DNA from: JAYRGC01 sp041908065
GTDB taxonomy: Bacteria; Pseudomonadota; Alphaproteobacteria; UBA9219
Assembly (NCBI GenBank): GCA_041908065.1
Contig: JAYRGC010000066.1
Span: forward strand, 1 to 52,750
Direction of reading: 5' to 3'
DNA: 52,750 nt
Position 1 is the stretch's first letter, and every line of letters starts with the position of its first letter. The notes below the pieces were generated by a model. That model had not been told where the DNA came from. It saw only the letters and a list, made by a program, of their open reading frames with translations, and did not search any database. Made by a program: the position numbers and the translations under genes. Shown here piece by piece: positions 24,958 to 33,629 of this stretch.

Positions 24958-25260
24958 GTGAACAAGAATGAATTCGTCGCCGCTGTCGCCGACAGCAAGG
25001 TTCTGGCCAAGGTCGATATTTCCAAGGCGATGGTTGCCAACGTGATCGACGCCGTGCTGGGAACGATCGAAGCCAGCCTGAAGAAGGGCGAAGAAGTCCG
25101 CCTCGTAGGTTTCGGCAACTTCTACGTCTCCAAGCGCGCCGCCGCCAAGGGTCGCAATCCCCGCACCGGCGAAACGATCAACATCAAGGCCTCCAAGCTG
25201 CCGAAGTTCCGCGCCGGCAAGCAGCTTAAGGACCACGTCAACGGCGGCGGAAAGAAGTAA
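24958..25260 (+). CDS. hup: HU family DNA-binding protein
   Basis: A 100-residue HU-type nucleoid protein. The DNA-binding signature VRLVGFGNFYVSKRAAAKGR and the arm tip GRNPRTGE are present; NKNEFVAAVA opens the dimerisation helices. It starts at GTG 24958 with GAGGAG upstream. A strong hairpin terminator follows at 25286. HU bends DNA without sequence specificity and is a major chromosome-compacting protein. The integration host factor subunits are a less likely alternative given the motif set. Confidence 0.95.
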   Translation: MNKNEFVAAVADSKVLAKVDISKAMVANVIDAVLGTIEASLKKGEEVRLVGFGNFYVSKRAAAKGRNPRTGETINIKASKLPKFRAGKQLKDHVNGGGKK

Positions 25261-25285
25261 TCTTTCCGATTGTCGTAAAGACGAT

Positions 25286-25319
25286 AACGGCGGAAGGTTT
25301 TCCTTCCGCCGTTTTGTTT
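25286..25319 (+). terminator. Rho-independent terminator after HU gene
   Basis: A 12-bp perfect stem (AACGGCGGAAGG / CCTTCCGCCGTT) with a TTTT loop is followed by TTGTTT. It lies 26 bases after the HU stop codon and separates this highly expressed gene from hemN. Confidence 0.85.
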
Positions 25320-25396
25320 CCGGCGATAGGAAAAAGCGGCTTGCGCGTCTATAATCGCGGAGTTCTATATGACAAAAAGGGGAATAGGTCGGCTCT

Positions 25397-26773
25397 ATGC
25401 GAAACGGAGATAAAAACGATAGGGAAACGGCCGCGCTGGAGCTTTGGCTGGCCAAGCCGGTTCCACGTTATACCAGCTATCCTCCGGCTCCGGCCTTCCA
25501 CGACGGGATTAACGCGAACAGCTATGCCGCCGCCTTGTCCAGCCTTGGCGCGGACGAACGGGTGTCGCTTTACGTCCACGTCCCCTTTTGCCACAAGCTG
25601 TGCCTTTACTGCGGCTGCCATACCAGCGTGACCAAACGTCCCGAATTAGTGGAACGCTATCTGGACGTTCTGATCAAAGAAATGGAAACCCTTACCGCCG
25701 TGCTGGGGCGAAGGCCGCGCGTCAGCCACCTGCATTTCGGAGGCGGCACGCCCAACATCATGTCCGCCAAGGATATGGCCGGACTGTTCGCCGCCATGCA
25801 TCGGCTGTTCGATTTCTCCGATTGCCGCGAGGCGGCGATGGAGCTTGATCCTCGCGTCGTCACCCGCGAACAAACCGCAGTATTGGCCGAATGCGGCGTG
25901 ACCCGCGTCAGCTTAGGCGTTCAGGATTTCAACCACGAAGTGCAAGTTGCGGTGCAGCGCGAGCAGCCCTACGCGATGGTGGCCGAGGTTTGCGATTGGC
26001 TGCGCGGCGCGGGTATAAACGCCATAAACTTCGATCTCATGTACGGGTTGCCGTTGCAAACGCGGCAAACGGTTGCCGATACGGCAACCAAGACGCTGAA
26101 TCTTTCGCCCTCGCGCGTGGCCATCTTCTCCTATGCCCATGTGCCGCAGTTCAAGCGGCATCAGCAGGCGTTGGAGCAATACGGACTGCCGGATCGCTAC
26201 GCCTTGCTGGAAATGGAAAGCGCGGCGCGGAGCGTTCTGGCCGGAAACGGGTATGCTGAAATAGGCATGGATCACTTCGCCAAACCGGACGACGGCATGG
26301 CCATAGCCCTGCAAGAGGGCAGGCTGCGGCGCAATTTCCAAGGCTATACCGACGACACCGCCGACGTCCTTTTGGGAACCGGAGCCTCTTCCATAGGATG
26401 CGCGTCAGGCGCGTTTTTCCAGAACGAGCGCGACGTGCGAACTTACGAAAGCATCGTCGATTCCGGCCGTCTAGCCACGGCGCGCGGGCTAGTCTTGTCA
26501 AAAGAGGACAAGTTGCGAGCTGCGGTCATCGAACAGATGATGTGCTATATGGGGTGCGATCTCGACGCTATATGCCGCGCCCACGGTTTTCCCGCCGATA
26601 CCTTCGCGCCCGAATTGGAAGCGTTGCGACAGTTTAGCGACGCCGGAGTGATCTCCGTGGAAGGAAGCCGCATAACGCTATCTTCCCCGCACCGCATGGC
26701 CATCCGCGTCATAAGCCACGCCTTTGACCGCTATTCCACCGGAAAACCCGCAACATCTTCGCGTGCAGCCTGA
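25397..26773 (+). CDS. hemN: Oxygen-independent coproporphyrinogen III oxidase
   Basis: A 458-residue radical-SAM enzyme that decarboxylates coproporphyrinogen III to protoporphyrinogen IX without oxygen, a haem biosynthesis step. The radical-SAM cluster motif is CHKLCLYCGC near residue 62, preceded by YVHVPF, with LHFGGGTPN after it. Full-length family features PRYTSYPPAP and EIGMDHFAKPDD support true HemN over HemW. It indicates capacity for anaerobic or microaerobic haem synthesis. Confidence 0.95.
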   Translation: MRNGDKNDRETAALELWLAKPVPRYTSYPPAPAFHDGINANSYAAALSSLGADERVSLYVHVPFCHKLCLYCGCHTSVTKRPELVERYLDVLIKEMETLTAVLGRRPRVSHLHFGGGTPNIMSAKDMAGLFAAMHRLFDFSDCREAAMELDPRVVTREQTAVLAECGVTRVSLGVQDFNHEVQVAVQREQPYAMVAEVCDWLRGAGINAINFDLMYGLPLQTRQTVADTATKTLNLSPSRVAIFSYAHVPQFKRHQQALEQYGLPDRYALLEMESAARSVLAGNGYAEIGMDHFAKPDDGMAIALQEGRLRRNFQGYTDDTADVLLGTGASSIGCASGAFFQNERDVRTYESIVDSGRLATARGLVLSKEDKLRAAVIEQMMCYMGCDLDAICRAHGFPADTFAPELEALRQFSDAGVISVEGSRITLSSPHRMAIRVISHAFDRYSTGKPATSSRAA

Positions 26774-26850
26774 GCGTTTAATAACTTATTAACATCAGTG
26801 TGAAACTATAGCCACCTGTGGTTGTGTATATATTATTTAGAGATAATTTG

Positions 26851-28131
26851 ATGAGTAAACATTCTATAAGAAAGATGCTATTGGCCTGTATTACAGCCGT
26901 TACGTCGTTCACGGCTGATTATGATCGGCAAGCGCAAGCGGCCAGCGCAACATCCCGTCCATCGAAGACGGTCAGCACACCCAAGAATTATGATCCCAAG
27001 CGAGACGAGAGGGCAGAGAAACTCAGGGATTGGGCATGTGGTATCTACCCGACCATATGCTACAGGACGGTTTTGATTCCAAGCGAAGACAAAGGGAATA
27101 AGGAGCATGTTGCGAACAGAGAAACAGCACACATAGGAGATGATGCGACAAGAGAGGAAATTCGGAAAATTGTCTCAAAAAATCATGGATTGCCCGACTC
27201 TGTGGCTTCTATGAGCTACCTCAAATTAACGAACGGCACGCCTTTGGCAATATTACACTTGCCGTCAGATGGCGTTCAAGTGTTAACGCCTCCTATGTTC
27301 AACGATGCCGATCAGAAATACCTCGTTGAGATAGCGAGACTACATGAATTGACGCACGCCATGAGCTTTTTCGTTGGACATGCGGCAGGTTACCCCGAGG
27401 GTTTGATGGAGGCTTATCTCCCAAAAGAAGACCAGCAGGCGTTGTCTGATACCAATAACCATGTTGCCTTGTCAAAATTGGGCATGATGGAAGAAGCGTT
27501 GGCCAACACGGCGAGTATTATCTTATTTATCAAGGCACATATAAAAGAGTTTGAAACCGGGGAGTTGGACTCATTGTTAAGCCGCTATACGAATAACAGC
27601 AAACTGCTGATAATGGATAGAGACCCGGCGTATGCGCTGATGGGCGATGGAACAGAGGCTGCCATCAAGTGGTGCAAAGACAATAAGGCCGAATTGGAAA
27701 AGATGACCAGCCCGCAAATTTTTACCCGATCTGTGCTTACAGTTAAATATTTTGATGTTCCGTCAAACAACACCGGAATCGACGTTATAGAACGAGGCAT
27801 ATTCACAGATGGTCTCTTGCCCTTCCTTGCGAAATCCAACGAAGTGGAAAACTTTAGCGATATGTTTGCCACAGAAGATCTTATCTCTCTATTGCAAAAA
27901 ATAATGAAACAAAACGAAGATCCATGGTTAACTGCAAGATTGGAAAACGCCGTTAATGCCCTTAGAGATCCTGAAAATCCACAGAGATGCCTCGCAGCAG
28001 GCAAACATATAAAACTTAATGACGGCTTGATTGTGAGCACTACAGGAGGGAAAATCATGCCGACTGTCCCGTGCGAAAAAACTACAAATAACTCTGGCTT
28101 GGGGATAAACCGTCGTACGTTCACGCCATGA
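26851..28131 (+). CDS. Putative secreted HEXXH metallopeptidase-like protein
   Basis: A 426-residue protein of no family I recognise, with an N-terminal signal-like segment (MLLACITAVTSF) ending near AQAASA around residue 30. HELTH at 165-169 is a perfect HEXXH zinc-binding motif, and the glutamates in MMEEALANTAS at 214-215 are a plausible third ligand, as in gluzincins. Cysteines at CGIYPTICY could form a disulfide. The gene is clearly AT-rich compared with hemN and phaA, suggesting horizontal origin. The ATG at 26851 is preferred to 26818 because it begins the signal peptide. No ribosome binding site is strong. Confidence 0.68.
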   Translation: MSKHSIRKMLLACITAVTSFTADYDRQAQAASATSRPSKTVSTPKNYDPKRDERAEKLRDWACGIYPTICYRTVLIPSEDKGNKEHVANRETAHIGDDATREEIRKIVSKNHGLPDSVASMSYLKLTNGTPLAILHLPSDGVQVLTPPMFNDADQKYLVEIARLHELTHAMSFFVGHAAGYPEGLMEAYLPKEDQQALSDTNNHVALSKLGMMEEALANTASIILFIKAHIKEFETGELDSLLSRYTNNSKLLIMDRDPAYALMGDGTEAAIKWCKDNKAELEKMTSPQIFTRSVLTVKYFDVPSNNTGIDVIERGIFTDGLLPFLAKSNEVENFSDMFATEDLISLLQKIMKQNEDPWLTARLENAVNALRDPENPQRCLAAGKHIKLNDGLIVSTTGGKIMPTVPCEKTTNNSGLGINRRTFTP

Positions 28132-28166
28132 TTTCATAACAGCGCACAAGCCATTTTAAATGCATT

Positions 28167-28190
28167 CAGGCAAGAGATGTTGCTTGCCTG
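28167..28190. other. Stem-loop downstream of metallopeptidase gene
   Basis: CAGGCAAG and CTTGCCTG form an 8-bp stem with an 8-base loop, 35 bases after the stop at 28131. There is no T-run after it, so termination is uncertain. The rest of the 28132-28366 gap shows nothing recognisable. Confidence 0.35.
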
Positions 28191-28366
28191 TATTCACGCT
28201 CAAGCCGCGCTCCTTGCATGGACTCGACACCAACTTTATGCTGCACCTGCGAGATGGAAAGCGCGATTTTTTCGCGCAAAAGCTTGATAAATTGGATTTC
28301 ATCACATAGGCTCCGTCCTCATATCGCATCCGCTTTCCCGTCCATGTTTTTTCTCGCAGGCACCCC

Positions 28367-29548
28367 ATGTCAAAGAACGACACCATCGTCATCGCTTCCG
28401 CCATGCGCACCGCCATCGGCGCGTTCAACGGAACCGTCGCGCAAATTCCCGCGCATGTTTTATCCGCCGAGACCATCAAGTCCGCGTTGGCTGCCGCAAA
28501 AACCGCTCCTGCCGAGGTTGACGAAATCGTATTAGGACAAGTTCTAGGGGCTGGGCAGGGCATGGGTCCGGCGCGCCAAGCCGCCATCGCGGCGGGGATT
28601 CCGGTCGAGCGCACCGCCTACGCTGTCAACCAGATCTGCGGCTCCGGCCTGCGCTCTGTCGCCAACGCGCTCATGTCGATACGTTCGGGGGATTGCGGAA
28701 TAGTCGTGGCGGGCGGCATGGAAAGCATGAGCCTGTCGCCTCACGTTATGCACCTGCGCAACGGCGTCCGCATGGGCAACGCCGAGTTGGCGGACATAAT
28801 GATCCGCGACGGATTGACGGATGTGTTCAACAACTACCACATGGGCGTGACCGCCGAAAACGTGGCGGAAAAATTTGGCATTACCCGCGCCATGCAGGAC
28901 GAGTTCGCGCTCGCCTCGCAACAAAAGGCCGAAGCGGCCATCAAAGCCGGAAACTTCAAAGACGAGATCGTTCCGATCATCATCAAGGATAAGAAAGGCG
29001 AGACTGCCTTCGCGCAGGACGAGTTTCCCCGCTTCGGCGCGACGCTCGACGGCTTGGCCAAACTCAAGCCCGCCTTCAAGAAGGACGGAACGGTGACCGC
29101 CGGCAACGCCTCGGGCATCAACGACGGCGCGGCGGCGTTGGTGGTGATGACGGAAGACGAAGCGAAGCGGCGCGGCATAGAGCCTCTGGCGCGCATAGCG
29201 TCGTGGGCGACGCGCGGCGTCGATCCGGCGTTGATGGGAACGGGACCAATTCCGGCCAGCCGCGCCGCGCTGGAACGTGCGGGATGGAAGGCGGGCGATC
29301 TGGAATTGATCGAAGCCAACGAAGCCTTCGCCGCGCAGGCCATCGCCGTCAACCGCGAAATGGGCTGGGACGCCTCCCGCGTCAACGTCAACGGCGGAGC
29401 CATCGCCCTCGGCCACCCCATAGGCGCGTCTGGCGCGCGGATTCTCGTGACATTGTTGCACGAGATGAAACGCCGCAACGCGAAAAAAGGCTTGGCCACG
29501 CTTTGCATCGGCGGCGGCATGGGCATAGCTATGTGCGTGGAAAGATAA
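28367..29548 (+). CDS. phaA: Acetyl-CoA C-acetyltransferase (beta-ketothiolase)
   Basis: A 393-residue thiolase condensing two acetyl-CoA to acetoacetyl-CoA. Catalytic residues are Cys91 in ICGSGL, His in GGAIALGHPIG, and Cys in CIGGGMG near the C-terminus; EANEAFAAQ is also typical. The reductase gene phaB follows 19 bases later, the standard two-gene arrangement for polyhydroxybutyrate precursor supply. No synthase gene phaC is in the window. Confidence 0.94.
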   Translation: MSKNDTIVIASAMRTAIGAFNGTVAQIPAHVLSAETIKSALAAAKTAPAEVDEIVLGQVLGAGQGMGPARQAAIAAGIPVERTAYAVNQICGSGLRSVANALMSIRSGDCGIVVAGGMESMSLSPHVMHLRNGVRMGNAELADIMIRDGLTDVFNNYHMGVTAENVAEKFGITRAMQDEFALASQQKAEAAIKAGNFKDEIVPIIIKDKKGETAFAQDEFPRFGATLDGLAKLKPAFKKDGTVTAGNASGINDGAAALVVMTEDEAKRRGIEPLARIASWATRGVDPALMGTGPIPASRAALERAGWKAGDLELIEANEAFAAQAIAVNREMGWDASRVNVNGGAIALGHPIGASGARILVTLLHEMKRRNAKKGLATLCIGGGMGIAMCVER

Positions 29549-29567
29549 ATAACGGGGAGAAGATATT

Positions 29568-30290
29568 ATGGCGAGAGTTGCGGTTGTCACCGGCGGAACG
29601 CGCGGCATCGGCGCGGCGATAAGCGAGGCTTTGCTTGCGACCGGATACAAGGTCGCCGCCACTTATCACGGCAACGACAAGGCGGCGGCCGAGTTTTCCG
29701 AAAAAACCGGCATCCCTGTCTTCAAGTTCGATGTCGGCAATTACGAATCCTGCCAGCTGGGCGTAAAGGCCATAACCGACAAGCTGGGACAGATAGAGAT
29801 TCTGGTCAACAACGCCGGAATCACCCGCGACGCTTTCCTGCATAAAATGACTCCGGCGCAGTGGAGCGAGGTCATGCTCACCAACCTCGGGTCGGTCTTC
29901 AACATGTCTCGGCTGGTCATCGAGGGAATGCGCGAGCGCGGCTTTGGCCGCATCGTCAGCATCAGCTCCATCAACGGACAAGCCGGACAAATGGGGCAGG
30001 TCAATTACTCGGCGGCCAAGGCCGGAATAATCGGTTTCAGCAAGGCGTTGGCGCAGGAAGGCGCGGCCAAGGGCGTGACGGTTAACGTGGTAGCGCCCGG
30101 GTACACCGACACCGACATGGTGCGCGCCGTACCGCCGGAGGTATTGGACAAGATAATCGGCAAAATCCCCACGCGCCGCTTGGGCAAGGTCGAGGAAATC
30201 GCCCGCGCCGTGTTGTTCTTGGTAGCCGACGAGGCCGGATTCATCACCGGAGCCACCCTGCCCGTAAACGGCGGACAGTATATGGCTTGA
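29568..30290 (+). CDS. phaB: Acetoacetyl-CoA reductase
   Basis: A 240-residue short-chain dehydrogenase making (R)-3-hydroxybutyryl-CoA with NADPH. TGGTRGIG binds the cofactor, NNAG is at about 84, and the Ser-Tyr-Lys triad includes Tyr147 and Lys151 (NYSAAKAG). The length and the PhaB-like stretch INGQAGQMGQVNYS separate it from FabG, with which it is otherwise close. It works with phaA just upstream. GGGAG precedes the ATG. Confidence 0.93.
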   Translation: MARVAVVTGGTRGIGAAISEALLATGYKVAATYHGNDKAAAEFSEKTGIPVFKFDVGNYESCQLGVKAITDKLGQIEILVNNAGITRDAFLHKMTPAQWSEVMLTNLGSVFNMSRLVIEGMRERGFGRIVSISSINGQAGQMGQVNYSAAKAGIIGFSKALAQEGAAKGVTVNVVAPGYTDTDMVRAVPPEVLDKIIGKIPTRRLGKVEEIARAVLFLVADEAGFITGATLPVNGGQYMA

Positions 30291-30428
30291 AACCGATATA
30301 CGAACATGGTTTTGCCATGGTTAGTGTGCCATCCTAAAGCCCGACTCCAACCCCGATATTTTGTCATGGGCATTCCATGGACGCGACGCTGAAAACGGAA
30401 ATCCGTTCCCTTGAAAGGACGCCCCCTC

Positions 30429-32105
30429 ATGCCGCGCCTTGAACAAGCGCACGAGCGCGGTTGGTGGCTGTGGCGCGGAGAAAAACGCGGGGAAAAACGC
30501 CGCAAGCTTTCGCCGCTTTTGGTGCGGATACTGATCGTCAACGTCGTGGCCTTGGCCATATTGGTGGGCAGCGTGCTTTACCTTGGCGGGTATCAAGAAC
30601 GCCTGATAGCCGCCGAACTCGAATCCATGTTGATGCAAGCCCGCCTTTCGGCCAGCGCGCTGGGCGAGGGAGCCGTGGTCATGGACGAGGAAGATCGCAC
30701 GATCCTGTCGCCTCTTTTGGCGCGAATGATGGTGCGGCGGCTGGTGGAAGGAAGCGAAACCCGCGTGCGCCTGTTCGACGTCGAACAAACCCTTTTGGCG
30801 GACAGCCGCATTTTGTTGGGACGCGGCGGCAAGGTGGCGATGGAGGAATTGCCCCCCCCCGACGGTGGCGTGTGGCTGGAGCGAAAAATCCTTGGTTTTC
30901 TCGGCTTCGTCGACGGACTGATCGAACGCGCCGATTTCCCCTCCTATGCCGAAACCACGGCGCAGGACGAAACAATCGCCAAAGCCATCGGCGGCGACGT
31001 GGCCACCAAAGTATGGCGGATCGACAGCGGCAAGCTGCTTTTGAGCGTGGCGGTTCCCGTGCAGCGTTACCGCCAAGTTCTGGGGGCTATCGCCCTCTCC
31101 CGCCCCGATCACAAAATAGACGCGGCGGTGCGCGACGTGCGGCTGGACATCCTGCGGATATTTTCCATCACGCTGTTGATAACCATCATGCTGTCGCTGT
31201 ATCTCGCCCGCGCCATCGCCTTGCCGTTGCGGATGCTGGCGCACGCGGCGGAGCGCATGCGCGTGGGGCAAACCGAAATGGCCGGATTGGTGGGAACCGC
31301 CAGCCGCCTCGAAAGCGAAGCCATTCCCGATTATAGCGTGAGAAACGATGAAATAGGCGATCTTTCGGCGGCGTTGCGGGATCTTACGGGCGCATTGGCG
31401 CGGCGCGTCGGCGCGATAGAAAACTTCGCCGCCGACGTCGCCCACGAATTGAAAAACCCCCTGACTTCCATGCGAAGCGCGGTGGAAACCGCCGAGCGGG
31501 TGGCGGATCCGGAAATGCGGAAAAAACTGATGGCCGTCATCCGCGACGACGTCGATCGCATGGATCGCCTGATAAGCGACATCTCCAGCGCGTCGCGTCT
31601 CGACGCCGAGCTGGGACGCGCCGAAACTGCGGCTGTGGACATCGGCAAAATGCTGCTCACCCTGCAGGACATCCACGGCCAGCAAATCGAAATCCGCCAG
31701 CCGTTGCCGGAAGGCCTTTTCGCAATGGGCGTGGAAGGCCGGCTGATGGAGGTTTTGCGGAATCTGGTGGCGAACGCGGTGTCGTTTTCCCCTCTCGGCA
31801 AGAACGTCGTCATGTCCGCCGCAAGAGAAAGCAATCTAGTCAAGATCACCGTCGAAGACGAAGGCCCGGGCGTTCCCGAAAATAAGCTGGACGCCATCTT
31901 CGACCGTTTTTATAGCGAACGCCCGAAAACCGAGAAGTTCGGCACGCATTCCGGCTTAGGCCTGAGCATATCGCGACAAATAATCTCCGCCCACGGCGGA
32001 AAAATTTGGGCGGAAAACCGCCGCAACGACGCCGGAAAAGTGCTGGGGGCAAGATTCACCTTCACCCTGCCCCTGCTCGCCCCGACCAGATCGTTTTCCG
32101 ATTAG
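30429..32105 (+). CDS. Sensor histidine kinase, ChvG/ExoS-like
   Basis: A 558-residue inner-membrane kinase. Two membrane segments (about 30-50 and 235-260) flank a periplasmic sensing domain, then HAMP, the dimerisation box with His339 in VAHELKNPLTS, and an ATPase domain with NAVSFSP (N box), DEGPGVP and SGLGLSIS. The order and the periplasmic domain resemble ChvG/ExoS, acid and envelope-stress sensors of alphaproteobacteria. The usual response regulator chvI upstream and hprK downstream are missing, so this is an orphan kinase here. AAGGA nine bases before ATG 30429 fixes the start. Confidence 0.88.
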   Translation: MPRLEQAHERGWWLWRGEKRGEKRRKLSPLLVRILIVNVVALAILVGSVLYLGGYQERLIAAELESMLMQARLSASALGEGAVVMDEEDRTILSPLLARMMVRRLVEGSETRVRLFDVEQTLLADSRILLGRGGKVAMEELPPPDGGVWLERKILGFLGFVDGLIERADFPSYAETTAQDETIAKAIGGDVATKVWRIDSGKLLLSVAVPVQRYRQVLGAIALSRPDHKIDAAVRDVRLDILRIFSITLLITIMLSLYLARAIALPLRMLAHAAERMRVGQTEMAGLVGTASRLESEAIPDYSVRNDEIGDLSAALRDLTGALARRVGAIENFAADVAHELKNPLTSMRSAVETAERVADPEMRKKLMAVIRDDVDRMDRLISDISSASRLDAELGRAETAAVDIGKMLLTLQDIHGQQIEIRQPLPEGLFAMGVEGRLMEVLRNLVANAVSFSPLGKNVVMSAARESNLVKITVEDEGPGVPENKLDAIFDRFYSERPKTEKFGTHSGLGLSISRQIISAHGGKIWAENRRNDAGKVLGARFTFTLPLLAPTRSFSD

Positions 32106-32131
32106 ACCGACGGATTGCCCATAAACCAGAA

Positions 32132-32281
32132 TTTTTTGGCTCTCATACCAAACGGGTGGGTAAAGAGTCGCCCTTTCGGCAATCACGATCTGTTCCTCCC
32201 CCTTCTTCAAGGGGAGGAACTCCACCGCGCTTGTTGGAAGAGAGCTTTTTTACCCACCCGTTCCGGGTAAGCCCCAAAAAA
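32132..32281. repeat. 150-bp inverted-repeat element (MITE-like)
   Basis: The left end (TTTTTTGGCTCTCA...AACGGGTGGGTAAA) and right end (TTTACCCACCCGTT...CCCCAAAAAA) are imperfect inverted copies of about 35 bp. The same end pattern, GGCTCTT...GGTGGG, bounds the element at 37827-38078. An internal hairpin CCTCCCCCTTCTTCAAGGGGAGG sits near 32203. It holds no coding frame. Confidence 0.65.
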
Positions 32282-32287
32282 CTATCT

Positions 32288-32551
32288 TCATCTTCCCTTG
32301 CAGCGCGGCAGGCATGATTGGAGTTCTTGGCGGCAAGAGGCGGCGGCTCCGAACATGTCGGGAGTAGAAGTATCCCGCCGCGCGCCTGAAGTTTCGCCGC
32401 AACGGGCATATTCGGCATTGCAAGCCTTGACGCAGGCCTCGCGGCCGCTTTCAACCGAAGTTCGCGCCGTTCCGCCCGAAGGCGGCGGCGAACAAGCAGC
32501 AAGAAGGGTGGAGATGACCGCTATTGAAACCGGAAACGCGGCGCGATTCAT
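32288..32551 (-). CDS. Small cysteine-rich lipoprotein
   Basis: An 87-residue protein with a type II signal peptide: MNRAAFPVSIAVISTLLAAC, lipobox LAAC at 17-20, so the mature protein starts at Cys20 and is probably anchored in a membrane. Five further cysteines (ACVKAC, ARC, SC, SCLPRC) suggest disulfides in the periplasm. The start overlaps the rplQ stop by ATGA, so it is translated from the ribosomal transcript. I cannot name a family. Confidence 0.7.
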   Translation of the reverse strand: MNRAAFPVSIAVISTLLAACSPPPSGGTARTSVESGREACVKACNAEYARCGETSGARRDTSTPDMFGAAASCRQELQSCLPRCKGR

Positions 32552-32982
32552 TGCGCCGCAGCTTCTTCGGCCTGAACCTCGGTCGAATTCTTGTCGTTGC
32601 CGCTGTTCAGCCCCTTGGCGGAAACGTCGCGATCAACGAATTCGATCACCGCCATCGAAGCGGCGTCGCCATAGCGCAGACCAGCCTTAAGAACGCGGGT
32701 ATAACCTCCGGCGCGCGCGCTGTATCGTCCGGCCAAAACCCCGAACAGCTTGGCCACGGCGTCGTCGCAACGCAGCATGGCGAAGGCGCGGCGGCGGTTG
32801 GCCAATCCGCCCTTTTTGCCCAGCGTCACCAGCTTTTCGACCACCGGACGCAATTCCTTGGCCTTGGGCAAAGTGGTGCAGATCTGCTCGTGCTTGATAA
32901 GCGCGACAGCCATGTTGGAGAACATGGCCTTGCGATGGGTGGTGGTGACGCCGAGTTTACGGCCTGCATTGGCGTGACGCAT
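32548..32982 (-). CDS. rplQ: 50S ribosomal protein L17
   Basis: A 144-residue L17 with the conserved start MRHANAGRKLGVTTTHRKAMF and LPKAKELRPVVEKLVTLGKKGG. L17 lines the polypeptide exit tunnel. In nearly all bacteria rplQ directly follows rpoA; here about 650 bases and a small membrane protein gene separate them. Confidence 0.96.
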   Translation of the reverse strand: MRHANAGRKLGVTTTHRKAMFSNMAVALIKHEQICTTLPKAKELRPVVEKLVTLGKKGGLANRRRAFAMLRCDDAVAKLFGVLAGRYSARAGGYTRVLKAGLRYGDAASMAVIEFVDRDVSAKGLNSGNDKNSTEVQAEEAAAQ

Positions 32983-33208
32983 GGTTTAGTCCTCCTCTTT
33001 CAGTTTGGCCCTGTGATTTCGTCCTGTTTGCCGGACGCTCTTGCAGGAACCGGTGCTACATATTCGCCCCATCTTGACGATAAGGGCGGAAAACAGGCCA
33101 AAAAAGCTAGTAGGCCATTTTGACAGCAGAAAACCATCGGGCAATAGGAAAAAGAGCGTTGATCACTACCAACAATGCTCTTTTGCGCTATCTCATGAAT
33201 TGCTACCC

Positions 33209-33487
33209 CTATCCAAGGTTACAGTGCCTACGGCCGTACTTCTGCAAATACAGCCCCGCCCCTAAAAGTGCTCCATTCACTCCTTCAACGACAAAATGAA
33301 CAGGCACACCAAACGCCTTTAAATTTGCCAGCCCCTGAAGATATGATACAGCTTCATACGTGCGCCCCTCCAACCCAGCAATACCCATGATGCCAATGGC
33401 AATGACAGATGGGATTAGCACCATACCTGCAACACATCCAGTCATTGCGGCAGCGGCAGTCATAAAATGATGTTTTGTGAGTTTCAA
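33209..33487 (-). CDS. Small membrane protein inserted between rpoA and rplQ
   Basis: A 92-residue protein with two hydrophobic segments: about 8-37 and 62-80 (VPVHFVVEGVNGALLGAGLYL). Start is TTG 33487, with AGGAGGA five bases upstream, a strong signal that makes it a real gene despite the rare start codon. It is more AT-rich than rpoA and rplQ and unrelated to ribosome function as far as visible. I cannot assign a family. It lies in the direction of the ribosomal operon and would be carried on its transcript. Confidence 0.65.
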   Translation of the reverse strand: MKLTKHHFMTAAAAMTGCVAGMVLIPSVIAIGIMGIAGLEGRTYEAVSYLQGLANLKAFGVPVHFVVEGVNGALLGAGLYLQKYGRRHCNLG

Positions 33488-33629
33488 TGCTTCCTCCTAC
33501 CTTAAATTTGGCGGCATGCACTAGCCGTCCATTTTGCACCACTGTGGCATATTAACCAAAACCTCTTGCTGCACCATCAAGACATGGATTTCGGCTTTCG
33601 CCGGAATGCCATCGTTTTGGCAACTCTGC

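Noticed and set aside
30321..31685. 454-residue frame antisense to the sensor kinase
   Set aside because: It covers the kinase H box on the other strand and has no recognisable domain.
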